DNA of 64,000 nucleotides, taken from positions 24,658,361-24,722,360 of the forward strand of contig JACMZG010000008.1 in NCBI GenBank assembly GCA_018340805.1, in the 5' to 3' direction. Below, piece after piece: positions 1 to 13,600 of this stretch; position 1 is the stretch's first letter, and every line of letters starts with the position of its first letter. A model generated the notes under the pieces. That model did not search any database and was not told where the DNA came from. It saw only the letters and a list, made by a program, of their open reading frames with translations. The stretch comes from Microvelia longipes. Taxonomy: Eukaryota > Arthropoda > Insecta > Hemiptera > Veliidae. Position numbers and translations under genes: made by a program.

Positions 1-114
1 AAAATGCCATAAAACAATAAATACAATAACAGTGTGGCTCCAAAATAATAATAAAACAACATATATTACAAAACAAAATAATATGGTTGCCAAGCGCCAT
101 GTTGAGTTTGATAG

Positions 115-940
115 TTCAATGGGGAACCACCTCAATCCTCTGTTGACCCTGTATGGTATACAGATGGATCTAAGATGGACTGTGGCTCTGGGAGTGGCAT
201 ATATGAGGCTCATGCAAATCTCAAAACCTCATTTCCTTTAGGAAAGTATGACAATTTCTATTCTGTCTAATAGAAAATATTAAAAAGAATCCTAATCAGA
301 CATCTATAAATATTTTTACTGACAGCTCTTGGTTCACACAAAGTCAACTCTAAGCTGTCTGGAAGTGCTTACAAACCTTCTGACCTTGTCAGTCAAACAA
401 ATGTAGCAATCAGATGGGTGCCAGGCCATAAGGGAATTGAAGGTAATGAGCAAGCAGACATCCTTGCAAAAAAGGGTCTGAGACCACTCTGTGGGCCCTG
501 AACTCATAGTAGCCATACCCAAAGCTATAGCCAAAGGTGTAATTAAAGATTGGCTCTTAACCAATCACCTGCACCGCTGGAACAAATCCACTGGCATGAG
601 GCACAGTAAACTTACGTTAAAAGGACCCAGTCCCAAAGTAACTGAGGACCTCCTCAGTCTCAGCAGAAGGGACCTTAGAACAGTAACTGGACTGCTGACT
701 GGTCACCGTCACCTCCGAAAACATCTCCATACCATTGGTATCTTTAATGATAACCCAGTGTGTATGTGAAACTGCCTCTCACATACTTCTGAGATGTAAA
801 GCCCTAGCTTTTCAAAGGTTCTCCAACTTTGGTAGCAGCACTCTCACTAAGACATTGAGGGTTGTACAATAGACTTCCAGTTGCAGTGCAAATAGGGTCT
901 ACCCTCGACTTCAATCCCAATCATTAATAATAATAATAAG
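115..940 (+). pseudogene. Decayed non-LTR retrotransposon fragment: RNase H and C-terminal region
   Basis: This is the 3' part of an RNase H-bearing LINE (I/Jockey/R1-type) broken by stops and frameshifts. One frame reads VWYTDGSK (from about 151), the first RNase H aspartate block, and stops near 270. A second piece reads NIFTDSSW (about 310-340). A third reads WVPGHKGIEGNEQAD (about 415-460), the canonical last RNase H motif. After a frame change, 491-769 is open for 92 codons and contains LRTVTGLLTGH, a motif typical of the region after RNase H in these elements. A short TAA-rich run (about 923-941) may be the 3' tail, as in I-type elements. It cannot encode a working protein. Clade assignment is inference. 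Confidence 0.85.
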
Positions 941-1814
941 TGGCCACAGTAGAATAAAAGACACAATTATATTTATTTGTTTTGTTGTTAATATTTTCAA
1001 ATTTGTTTAGATGTCCTCATTTTGGTTGTATAGCTGTTCTTACTTTGGAAGACATTGAAAAAGTATAACTGTGATTGACATCATCATTTAGATTTTTTAT
1101 TCAACTTCAAATATTTGAGAAGGAGGGGGGAGGATCTTAATTAATATTTATTTTAAATTTAAAAAAAAATGTTTTTTTTCGAATTTTTGATGTTAAAATT
1201 ATTTTTTATTTGATTATTTTTTTTTTATTGTGACTATGATATTTTGTAATATCGATTGTTTGTTTTTACTTTATACTGTAATTATTTTTATGTTCTAATG
1301 TTGTAAATACTGACATTTTGTAACAGTACATTACAAAACTAGTGAGTATAACATGAGTCTTATTGCAATAGTGAATTCTAGCTCATGCAAACAGTTGTAC
1401 TTATGAATAAAACAAAAAATATTCTTGTCACAATTTGTGATTTGTACTTTTACAATAAGTTGTGTACAATTTTTATTTTAAATTTAATAAAACTATGTTT
1501 AATCATACAAAATAAAATTAAATTGTTTATCAGTAGCTATATTAAGTGTAAGAGGTAGATTATTCAAGACCTAGGTAACTATAGATGCTAACTAGAAAGT
1601 TAAAATAAGAATGTCTTTTTAATTATAGCAGGGCTGAGGCCATGTAGCGGTTAATGCACTGAAGGCTCCTTGATGTTGCTAAACTTACTATTATTAGTAG
1701 CATGCATGACAGCTAATATACTATTATAGAGCAATTGCAATGATAGTTTATCAAATAGAAGCGCTAGTAAAGTATAGATAAAGAAAAAAAATCTTCTCTC
1801 TTCAGTTTATACTC
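941..1814. other. AT-rich intergenic stretch
   Basis: There is no coding signal. The first 35 bases (GTGGCCACAGTAGAATAAAA, then GACACAATTA) recur in similar form at 33522-33560. This suggests a short dispersed repeat rather than unique sequence. Confidence 0.4.
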
Positions 1815-1903
1815 AGTATAAACCAAAGATTATCTAGTATACCACACAATCTTTATTATTTTTTCATAATCTTAGGTATACTACATAATCTTTGGTATAA
1901 ACT
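1815..1903. repeat. Imperfect inverted repeat, 89 bp
   Basis: The left arm 1815-1843 (containing ACCAAAGATTAT and AGTATACC) is the near reverse complement of 1875-1903 (GGTATACTACATAATCTTTGG). The loop is about 30 bp. It is probably a small hairpin MITE remnant. Confidence 0.6.
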
Positions 1904-2910
1904 TAATGTAGTATTGTTTGTGTAAAAACTTGTTTCTTTTTTATTTCTTGTTAATTTTATTGCTTTTTCCGCTTAAGTGCATTTTTATTGTGAAAAATTA
2001 GTTTTAAGATAGGAAAATATTTACAAGATGGACCAAATGCACCTCTTCATTTTGATTTTGAACCGTTATGTCATAAATTAATGGAATCAGAGGTGTTGAA
2101 CCAGTGTAAAGTGGTTCATGTGGTCTCATACATACATATTATGAATGATGTAAGACATTTTGGGCCTGAAAAATTGGTTTATTTTGAAACAAGGGTTTTT
2201 AAAAACCTTATTTATCATGTATAAAAAATTTTTATTTTTAGCTAACGAATGCAAAATATTAATTAAATTTTTGAAGTTTAAATTTATTATGACCTATGTT
2301 GCTGCTATTTTTCATAACTGTTGACTAAAGTTATTTAAATATTCCAATTTTGATGTTTTGGTAATATCTATGTGCTAAAATAAGAGACAAAAAGTTTAGA
2401 AATGTCTAACTTGCAATAAATCTAACTACCCTTTGAATCCCTTGCATTCATAAAGAGTGTTTCAGTTTTATTTTTGAGATAGTTCATACTTGGTGGGGTA
2501 CCTGAAGTACGTCATGCCTCTAAAACAAGGCGTCGCCCTTTTCACAAGTAAATTGTCCCAGGTTGCATTGATTTATGTTCAACATTTATGAAGGGAAGGT
2601 GACTTGTGTTCTGCTGTGTATGAATATATAAAAATACTTTTATGTAGTTTAAAATGTAAATTTACCTTATAATAAATATACATATATTATGTAATAATGT
2701 TAAACAATTTTATCTAGTTGTAAACAAGTTGATTCCTTGTTAGCAGAATTCTCCTAAAAATAATGTTTAGTTTTGTCAATGTTCCATGCCGGTTTTACTT
2801 AGTCGCCAATCAACCAAATCTCTGAGTTGTTTTGGCACCAATCAAAACATGAAATCTTTAAGTGCTAAGGTAAGAAAAGCATAGTCTGCCTATCCAGAGT
2901 GGAACCCTTC
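1904..2910. other. AT-rich intergenic stretch, no feature seen
   Basis: I see no ORF, tRNA or recognisable repeat here apart from homopolymer and AT-rich runs. Confidence 0.3.
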
Positions 2911-3338
2911 ATATGAATGTGCTTGCTCAAAATATTAGAAAATCGCACAAAAGCCAGTTTTCTTGTAATAAGTGGTTCCCTGTAGGTCATGTGCAAAACA
3001 TGAAGAGATCTTTTTTCGAAGCTGATAAAATTTCCTATAAAAACAAGTGTTTTTTTGTCAAAATCAGATAAATACAACTATAGTTATGACATTTGTTAAA
3101 TGGCCAAAATGATTCCAAAGATATTTGCTGACTTTACATAAATTAACCATGTTATCAGTGTTTTTGAAAGAGCCATAACTTTGGTTGCAGTTATCCAATT
3201 TTGATGGTTAAGCACTTGTTTTATCACCTTTAAAAAATGTTTTCTTCTTGTTTTGCACACAACTCACAGGGAACCACTTATTTCAAGAAAACTGAAATTT
3301 GTACGATTTTCTTAAACTTTGAGCATAACAAATATTAC
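2911..3338. repeat. Long foldback element (family G)
   Basis: The two halves are near reverse complements over most of their length. AAGTGGTTCCCTGT at about 2970 pairs with ACAGGGAACCACTT at about 3267. The block AGAAAATCGCAC at about 2937 pairs with GTACGATTTTCT near 3301. A weaker match continues inward past TTATGAC/GCCATAA. The 70-codon minus-strand ORF here is a by-product. A related half-copy lies at about 30878-31030. Confidence 0.75.
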
Positions 3339-5099
3339 GTTTTATATAAATAATAAATTTATATGATTTATTAAATTATATAATTTGTCTATATAACTAA
3401 TATATAATATAATTTATCTATATTTTTCTTAATAATATTATTTGTACAGGGGGGGGGCAGGGAAGGTTTTTTTTTAACTTTTGAATTTGATCCCATTAAA
3501 TTTTACTTAATTTAAAATTGTAATGCTCCAAAAATATGTATTTTCTTACCATGATACTATGTACAATAAATATTAGCTGTGCTACTTTAAACTCTTTTAA
3601 AACACATATTGATTAATCTAAATTTGTTTATTTAAAATTACTTGTGTGAAAAAGAAATGGGTTGTAAAGAATAATTATTGTTTAATAAAGTTAAAATAGA
3701 GGTAAACATTTGTGGAGATTCCAAGTGTTGTGTAAGTGTTCTATTCTAAGTGACCTTGGTTGAGTTATACATTCCTCATTATCCAAGAAGTAGGGATCTT
3801 GGTTTTTCTAAACTATCTATGTTGTTGGTTTATTTTTAAGCTTACTTCCTTATCACTGCTCGTGTAGTCATTTAAATAGTGATTAGCTTATCAAATGCAT
3901 TTATTAATGTGAGCTCAGTAATCTGATTGCTTTTCCTGTAACATTATTATTTGTTGTTAAACAATTTTATGTGAGTGTATTTTTTTTTAATTATTTAGTT
4001 TTATAATATCAGTTGAAAGATTTGACAGCATATTCTGTATTAGGTAAGATATGATAAAAAACTTAATTAAATATATTTTTTTAATTAGGGTAATAATGAC
4101 ATTATCTATTTAACTGTACTTTTTTTGTGAATTACTTGGCACACAGACTTAAAGATTAAGTAGGCATTGATGCTAGTAGTTTTTAAATGATACATTGTTT
4201 TATATCACCTGCAATAAGATAATGCCTGCCTTATTCTGTGATAAGTGATAATTAATATAAATATATAAACCTTTATTATTTCATTTATTAAGTAGTACAG
4301 CCTAAGCATAAAAACAATAGAAAATATTCATTTTAGTTACATTGTAAAACTTATGACTAATAACTATAAACAACACTTACAGAACAAAAAACATTTAAAA
4401 ACACAGTTATATGACTTTCTTATTTTGAATTCTTTTGACTAGGTATTTCTTAATACTATAAAACACATTATTAGTAAGTTTCTCTTTAACAATTTATTTT
4501 CCATCTCTAAATTCTAATTCTTTGCTATTACTATCTAGCACTTCTTTGTTTTACATGATCCCTTGATTTTTTGTGTTTATTATAATTAAAAAATAATATA
4601 AAAAGAACCTTTATTTACCAATAATTTACATAAAAATATACAATATATTTATTACAAATGTGTACAATATATGCTTATAATATTATATTATGTTATATCT
4701 TTTTAATAATATAATATTAATTTTAATTTATTAATTAATATTTGATTTAACATACAGTAAAGAATGTAAAGTAAATACATTTATCATAGTCCTAATGCCT
4801 AATTGTTTAAATACAGATTTACAAGTTTTCCTATTACTAATATTTACTATAATTCTTCATATTTAAATTATAAGCGCTAGTGGATTTTATAACATAAGGA
4901 TGTAAATAAAAGTCTATCCACAAATAAATTTCATCCAATGTAATGATGGCAAACCTACTAATTAGCTTCTTCTCACTGGTAAATTTTTTATAGTTTTTAA
5001 TCTTTTATTTATTTTTGTAGCACTGGCCAAAAACTGAGTTAGCTAAAATTTTAGCTACTTTACAATTTATTTTTGTCTATTTAATTGTTGTTTGTATAG
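3339..5099. other. AT-rich stretch upstream of the DHCR7-like gene
   Basis: No coding sequence is recognised. It should hold the promoter, and perhaps a 5' untranslated exon of the gene starting at 5110. A plausible acceptor (TTTGTATAG at 5091-5099) precedes the start codon, but I cannot place an upstream exon or start site. Confidence 0.3.
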
Positions 5100-5109
5100 T
5101 TAAAGAGAC

Positions 5110-5245
5110 ATGAAGGAATTACACACATACCTGCGGCAGTATGTAGCTCCGTTTGTCATACCCGGCTTATTCACTGTGTTTGCTGTTGTCTTACCTCTTC
5201 ATGGTCAAGAAATTCATGGAGAAAAGGGAAGGACTCTTTCTTTAG
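5110..5245 (+). CDS. DHCR7-like: DHCR7-like exon 1 (residues 1-45 plus one base)
   Basis: Starts with ATG (G at -3, in-frame TAA at 5101-5103) and ends at donor GTAGTT. It encodes a hydrophobic stretch, YVAPFVIPGLFTVFAVVLP, fitting the first membrane segment. The single leftover G joins the GG of exon 2 to make Gly46. This is the least conserved exon, so the start codon is less certain than the rest. Confidence 0.75.
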
Positions 5246-6834
5246 GTAGTTAATTTATTTTCTATTTCTTATCTGTTATCTATTTTATGCCAAGTCAATT
5301 TTTACTTTTCCTCATTTATATTGTAAGTATGTAGGAAAAGTATTGTGTTTGCAAAAATATCCTAAACTGGGATTTCACCGGAATTATACGTTTCAGGTGT
5401 TTTTAAGGCCTCCTGATAAAATTTTAGTCTGTATGTGTGTGTGTTTGTTATCATCGTAGCTAGCTCCTTGTGTATTTATGCTTGAGAGTTGAAACTTTGT
5501 ACAAAAATCAATCCATATGTTGTGCTGTTTTGAAAATAATTTGTTTATGACGTCAGTACTTTTAAATCGGAAAATAAACCAATTGAGTTGGTTCAAGTGT
5601 ATCCCTTGATTAAGTGTTTTAATTTTTGTTTTAATACAACAAGTATATCCATGATTTTTGGTGGATCATAAAAGTTAAGCAGCATCGAGCGTGGTCAGTA
5701 CCTGGATAAATGACCACTGGGAATAAAACAAATGTATTTACTATTTGAGGACAAGCGAAGCGAGTTTGAAGACGTGTTGCAGTATAAATTTAACAACCTG
5801 TATATTTGAAGGACGAGCGAAGCAAGTCTAAAGCTGGGAGGATGAGCATAGCGAATCCAATGTAATGAAAAAAAAGTTCCAAGGTACTTGGAACTTATCC
5901 AATGTTTTAATACAATGTATTAGAAGAAATTAATTTTGTTGTACCAGTAAGTTTGCTGTAAAAATAATTGTCTATATGTATGCTGAACGATATCTCAGAG
6001 AAAAATTATCGGAATTTAATAATATTGGTATCAAATTGTTTGGGATATGACACAGTTTCTGAAGTAATTAATATAAAGATATGCTCCAATTAATTTCCTA
6101 AAATTCCCTTGGAAAAACACATTTTGTTAAGTAGATTATCATGCATTCCACACGATTACCAAAAAAAATGATAATTTGAACTTCCAGTAGTCAACTTATT
6201 GAGGATTGACACCAAGTATATTGAAATTGCTCCATACAAGGCTTAATTAATCAGGGTGATATATTTGAAATGTACCACCCTGTATATAAGACCTAGACTA
6301 TCTCATTTTCAGTAAGGTTTCATCTCATTATCAGTATTATTTTATGTTTATCGTATTACTTGCATCCATTTTTAAAAAAATGTGTCAATAAATCCCTGAC
6401 AAATGTATTTGAGCACTTGGTGAAGTGGCTGTTACATAAATTTTGAAACTCTTAAAATGATTTTGAGTGCCCAGGTGATGGGTTATTTAATACCATATTG
6501 AATAATTTATTTGTCATCAATCATGGAGAGCAAAACTTTTTGATTGTTAATTACAATGTGACAATTGTTTCGTTTTGACTTTTTACTATTATGAGTGTAC
6601 TACCACTTAAGAGATAAAAAACATGTTGATATTATATAAAAAAATAGTATGCTTTAGTAAGCAAGCTATTTCTTTAAGTTGGCCTTGGATTGTCAAGCTT
6701 GTTATCTTACCACGTTTTTACTTGATTATGTTTACCTTCTTAGTTTGTGATGTCACCCATCTCCATTTAGATTAAGCTTACATTTTTTTATTCCCTGAAC
6801 TACATATTTCATATGTAAGCACATACACACCCAT

Positions 6835-6889
<55 letters not shown>

Positions 6890-6912
6890 TATAATTATAT
6901 ATATATATATAT

Positions 6913-6989
<77 letters not shown>

Positions 6990-9900
6990 TATATATATAC
7001 TTGATCAGTGAGTCCCCCTCCCAGAAAATTCATCCCCACCTCTCCCCCTCAATGACCCCAGCCATAAGCTCATTTTTTTTTAAAAATCACTAAAAATTTG
7101 ATTTATTTACATACTATTATATCATATGTCAATTAATAAAATCAGAACTAATGCTACTAATCAAATTTAACTTTTGTATGTTTTTACCTTACATAGTAGT
7201 ATATTTGTATTAATTGTATTAATAAAAAATAATTTGTATTAATCGCTATTATATTCTTATGGAATAATATATTATATTATAATGCTATTATATTCTTGTT
7301 ATAATATCTATGGTAATGGTAATAAGTAATATTAATAAGCAACAAATATAACAACATTAATGTAGCTGCAAATGATCCTCAAAGCAGCTTGAGGACAGTA
7401 TTTTACTTCTAATACTTTGAGTAATTAATATAAATGTTTCTTGATTATTTACCTTGGTTAATGTTTCTACTCCATGCTTGGTGCTTAATGTTCCAGGGAA
7501 TCTATTTAATGTTGTTACCAATGTGGATGAATTCGCTCTCTACACAGTGTGTTTTTATTTTATTTGGGCATTAATTTGGCTTAAAGTTCCATCTAAACAA
7601 GCAAATGGACCAACAACAACATTCAAACAGACTCCTTCTTACCAGGTGAGTATTAACATTAAGTGCAGTCATTTTTGGGTTAAAACATATGTGTACCAAC
7701 TTATGTTTATAGTGTTATGTCTGGCTAAGTGATTTAGATTATCTAACTATACCCAGGATTATATAGAGTCTCTCACTATGTAGAATAATAGAGAATCTCT
7801 ATCTAACCAGGAGATCTCTGTCTATGGAATCTTCTAACCAGGATGATGGATCTTCACACAGAAAATAATCTCTATCTAACCAGGATGATAGAGATTCTCT
7901 GTCTACTCAGAATAATAGATATCTCTATCTAACCAGGATGATAGAGATTCTCTGTCTACTCAGAATAATAGATAATCTCTATCTAACCAGGATGACTTTC
8001 AACACAGAATAAAGAAATCTCTATCTAACCAGATGATAGAGATTCTCTGTCTACTCAGAATAATAGATGATCTCTATCTAACCAGGATGATAGAGATTCT
8101 CTGTCATACTCAGAATAATAAAGAATCTCTATCTAACCAGGTGATATCTAACCACAGAATAATAGATAGATATAGAGATCTCTGTCTACTCACTCTATCT
8201 AACCAGATGATAGAGATTCTCTGTCTACTCAGAATAATAATATCTCTATCTAACCAGGATGATAGAGATTCTCTGTCTACTCAAATAATAAAGAATCTCT
8301 AAACCAGTGGAGGTTATCTTTCAACACAGAATAATAGATAATCTCTATCTAACCAGGATGATAGAGATTCTCTGTCTACTCAGAATAATAGATGATCTCT
8401 ATCTAACCAGGATGATAGAGATTCTCTGTCTACTCAGAATAATAAAGAATCTCTATCTAACCAGGATGATGGAGGTTATCTTTCAACAATAATAGATAAT
8501 CTCTATCTATACTCTAGGGATAGAGATTCTCTGTCTACTCAGAATAATGATAATCCTATCTAACCAGATGATAGAGAGTCTCTGTCTACACAGAATAATA
8601 AGAATATCTACCAGGATGAACTCTATCTAACTATCTCACTAGGATGATGGAGATTATCTTCAACACAGAATAATAAGAATCTCTATCTACCAGGATGATG
8701 GGATTCTCTATCTACTCAGAATAATAAGAATCTCTATCTCACTAGAGATAGAGATCTCTATCTATCTATCAGAATAATAGAATCTCTAGTCTCATCTACT
8801 CAGAATAATAGAGAATCTCTATCTACCCAGGATGATGGAGATCCTCTGTCTACTCAGAATAATAAAGAATCTCTATCTAACCAGGATGATGGAGATTCTA
8901 TATTTATTCTATGTCTGCCCTGGGTGCTAAATCACTCTCCGATTTAGTGAACATTTTAAGATAATAATAATGATGGAGATTTTCTATTTTGAAATTAAAG
9001 CTTAGAGAAAGACTCAATTTCTTTTTTTAAAGAATAGTTAAAAACTATTTATACTATATTTATTTTACTTCTTTGTATATTCTTAAATTATCAAACTATA
9101 ATTTGACAACAAAAAGTTTTTAATTACTTATTATAATAGTCCAAGAGCCAGGTGTTTTGTTAATAAAAAGTGTAATGGCTGGAACCGGTCTCAATTTTTC
9201 GTAAATACCTTCCTGAACAAGGATCTGCAATTCTGCCGACTCGTGTCGGATAGGTGTCCTAGGCAAAAAGCATTTTAGGGGTCAAAGGTTCTGCCTGGGA
9301 CACCTATCCGATACGAGTCTGCAGAATTGCAGATCCTTGTTCAGGAAGGTATTTACGAAAAATTGTGACTGGTTCCAGCCATAACAATGTTTGTTAACTT
9401 GGGTGGTAAATTTGACCTGTAAAGTGCGTTCTGCCTGGGACGCCCATCCGATACGAGTCGGCAGAATCGCAGATCCTTGTTCAGGAAGGTATTTACGAAA
9501 AATTACACCTGTTTCCAGCCATTACACTTTTTATTAACTTCGGTAGTCAATTTGACATGTATAGTGCGTTCTGCCTGGGACACCCATCCGATACGAGTCG
9601 GCAGAATTACAGATCCTTGTTCAGGAAGGTATTTACGAAAAATTGAGACCGGTTCCAGCTATTACACTTTTTATTAACATAATACCTCTTCAATCAGCTC
9701 CTACCAATCAGCTCTTGGTCTAAAACATTTTAAGATACATTTTAAGAAATCAATAACAATAAAGTAGAAAGATTTACAACCCAATTGTAATGGAATGCTA
9801 TATTGAAAGATTTCACATCCTGCTATTGCCAAAAGCCAGCTCTGCCTAAAAAAGTGAAGAATTAGTGGAAATGTGTTATTGGTATTTATATTATTGTACA

Positions 9901-10564
9901 CAATTCCACTGTGCGTATTGAAATTATAGAATTGAAGCTATCACTCGACTGTATATAAATATATGCTTGTAATGTATCGTTTAAATTATTATTGCCCAAT
10001 TCATTTAATTTGAAGCTTTACTTTAAGAAATAATTAGAATACCTTTCATAAAATTTCTTTCATGATATCTCCTGTTCATTTAAATTGTAACAAACCTTGG
10101 TTATACTTTTTAGTGTTTGAAATTTATTTCTGATCTCACTAAGAGGAAACAATGATTAACTAACTAACTTGCTCTCATTAGAAGAAATTTAATAGATATT
10201 GTTGACTTGTTTTAGGATAATGGTTTGGTGTACTATTGCAGCAGTATGATTCTAATTGTAACTGTGTATTCAGTAAAACCTGAGCTAGCAGTATTGTCTT
10301 ACAAGAAAATGCCTGAACTCATTGCACTCCTTAACAACATGGCTTTGGTTGTCTGTGCTTTGTTAGCTGTAAAAGGAATCTTTTTCCCTGCATATAAGTA
10401 TGTTAAACTTACTTTATCTTATATGGGCTGTGTTCCAACCTTGCTTCTCATCATGGTCTCAAACTCTTTCTCAAATCATTAGCTTCTCACAATGTCCATT
10501 AGAATGAAATTGGATACATATCTATAAAAAAATGTTTGCTCTTTGTTTTAATGTTACTAAGCAA

Positions 10565-10651
<87 letters not shown>

Positions 10652-13600
10652 TCATTAATATCCATTATAGGTCTGTTGCGCTGACTAACTGAGTCCAGGT
10701 GAACTAAAGTAAACCTTAGAGCCAAATCAGATCCATCTTGCCTATAATAACTGAGTTAGAATACTGCCTCTTCACCTTTTACTGAAAAAGTTATCAGAAT
10801 GCCCCCAGCTGGGTAAATTGTATAAAATTAATTAAAAAAAAACAACCTTAGTAAAATATTGAGATTTTAACAACGATAATTAATAATTTTGTTATTCAAA
10901 TCAAAAGTTTTATTTGTTATGTATGTGTTTGTTTGTGTCTGTGTCACACATAACTTGCTCAAAAATCAGACTCTAGGTCTAGTTGTACTGCCTAAAAGAT
11001 TAAACTTTTTTGACTGTGTTGACCTCTTTGTCAGATTGTTTTGCTATCAAAAATATTTTGTTTTTAAATCTTAAGAGTTGAAATTTAGCACAAATTTACA
11101 TCTATTAGTGGTGAACCGATCCACTAAATTTAATTTTGATATCCCCATTTAAAAATATTGACTTTTGAATTTGCAAACTTTTTCTAGTTGACTTATATTA
11201 ACCAGATAGTTAGTTTAATTAGTTAATCTTGTAGCTATTTTTAACTAGATGTAAAAATTTTATAGCTTTTTTAAATTTAGTTTTTAAATTATTTATAAAA
11301 ATATTTCCTATATTACTATACATATTACTGCACTATATATCTGCTGTATCACTTTTCTAAGCATTAATTAATGTAATAAATAAGTACACTAAGTTTTGTT
11401 TCAATACGACAAATATATGATGATGATCCATGATTTTTGTGGGATCATATAAGTTAAGTATTGAGCATGGCCAGTCCTGTAAGGGTGAGAATTAAACGAA
11501 TGTATTTACTATCTGAGGACATGCTGCAGTATAAATTTGGCGAATTGTATTTTCTGAGGACAAGCAAAGTGAGTCGGAAGCTGGAAGGATAAGCTTAGGA
11601 TATCTGATGTGATGAGGAAGAGTTCCGAGGTACCCTGTACCTGATTTTTTAATTTTCTTCTGTAAAAGTGTTATTAAAATTAACAGCAGAATCAGAGTTA
11701 ATTTTTTTAACATTACTATTAGTTAAATTTTATTAAGAATGTAGTCAAGTAGTCTTACAGCTTTACAGTTGTTACTTAACAGATTATTTTACACTCATAG
11801 ACAGAGCTCTGGGATACTCTGTATTTTAACCTTCCCAATCAATAATTTCTTCTTTTTTTCAATGATACTCACCACGTAATTTAATCTGTCTCATGGATTA
11901 CCATTAGATCTTAAAACCAAGTATTTTTTAATGTTTCACTTTCGTGAAGGCTCATTATCAGGAAAATAAAGTAATGAAATAATGATAAAATTAAGGAAAT
12001 TAAAAGTCTCTCTGTATATGTTTAACCATTCATGTTTGTTTATTTTTTTTAAATAAATTTATAAAATTTATTATTAAAAGTTATCTTATGAATTTCTAAT
12101 TCTAATTTTTATTGTTCTTTGGTTTTGTTTGATGAAATTTTTTTTATTACATGAATATGGATTGTGGAGCTAGACTTGGATATATTTTCCTTATGAAGTG
12201 TCTGAATGAAATTATTACCTTATATTGGGAAATTATGGACGCACTATGACTAATAATAATAATATTTAGTTGTTATTGTTGCAATGCTTATTGTTGCAAT
12301 GCTTATTGTTGCAATGCTTGTTGTTTTAGAGAAATTACTGACGCTCCCAAAGAGAAGATATTTAGTGTAATGTACAAATTCTGGTGTGGTAGTGAACTAC
12401 ACCCCAGGGTTTGGGGTATTGACGTCAAACAGTTTGTTATCTGCAGACTTGGACTTATGATTTGGCAGCATCTTATTATTGCATTCTTTGTTGCTTCTAC
12501 TTATATGAATGGCTTTTCACTTCCATTCTTTTATAATGTTATGCTTCAGGTATGACTAATGAGTGTTAAATAAATTAAATAACTTTATAGGTGTAAGGGT
12601 AAACATTATGCGTATTTTTAGTCACGTGACCATGTCACGTGGGAATGGTCAAGGGGAAAAAGGAAACACTTGTAACACATTACAAGGGAAGAAAAAAGTC
12701 CCTACAGTTGCAAGAGGGGCGATGTGTAGGTGGGGGTGAGTCAGGTTATTTTACCCACCCTGCGGCACTTTTTATCTAACTTTTGTATTCAAAACAAACT
12801 ATTTTTAGCGATAGTTTTATCATTTTTTTTACTTAAAAACTTTTTAATATTGTTATTTTATAGCATTCTTGCATACTCAATCTGAATTATATTACTATTT
12901 ATTCAATGTCTACCCGGAAAAATTAATTAATTAATTATAATTATGAACAATAAATGTATTGACTTAGAGGAATATGAGAAAGTCTGATATCAAATTTTTC
13001 GCTAATCTCAAAATCTTTATGGTAGTCGCCTTCATACCGCTTCAAAGACAAAATTTATTGACCAAAAATTAATAAAAGACATTTATCTTGTGAGACCACA
13101 TCTTTCAAAAATAAATTAAGACAATGTCGTTATAACTTAGCACAGCTGTGTTCCTTTCCTAATACGTTTAATAAACTTAAGAAATTTCGTCTTGATCTGG
13201 ATATTAATTTGTTGCTGCATCTGTGTTAATGTCGTGTTCATTTTTGTACAGTTGGCTCTAGAATGGCAACGAGCCGGCTTTGCATGATGTTGAGAGCATT
13301 TTGTTTTTAAAATGACGATATCCTATGTATCCATTTGCCAATGGATATATAAGATATCGTCATGTTTAAAACAAAATGCTGTCAGCATCTTTATTATCTA
13401 GCGTCAGCACAGATAATTATTGCATTTGTTAATTCCTTATGTATGAGCATAAGAATTATAATATATTAGAGCATGCCCACTGGGGGGTTGTACTATGGTT
13501 ATCCTTTGATGTCCCCCAAGTACCTGTTGGTATTTTTTTCTTTCCCAAGTTGGACACCTGCTGTTTCTATTAAAAAAGCTGTTTTTCCATGTCGAAAGAA

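Noticed and set aside
6857..7039. Ile-Tyr repeat ORF
   Set aside because: Translation of a (TA)n array. The same applies to 10522-10725, 37458-37751, 41181-41494, 43617-43820 and 53294-53485.
8033..8492. Two ORFs with an 18-residue repeat
   Set aside because: They are frames through the 54-bp minisatellite, inside an intron, and broken by indels.
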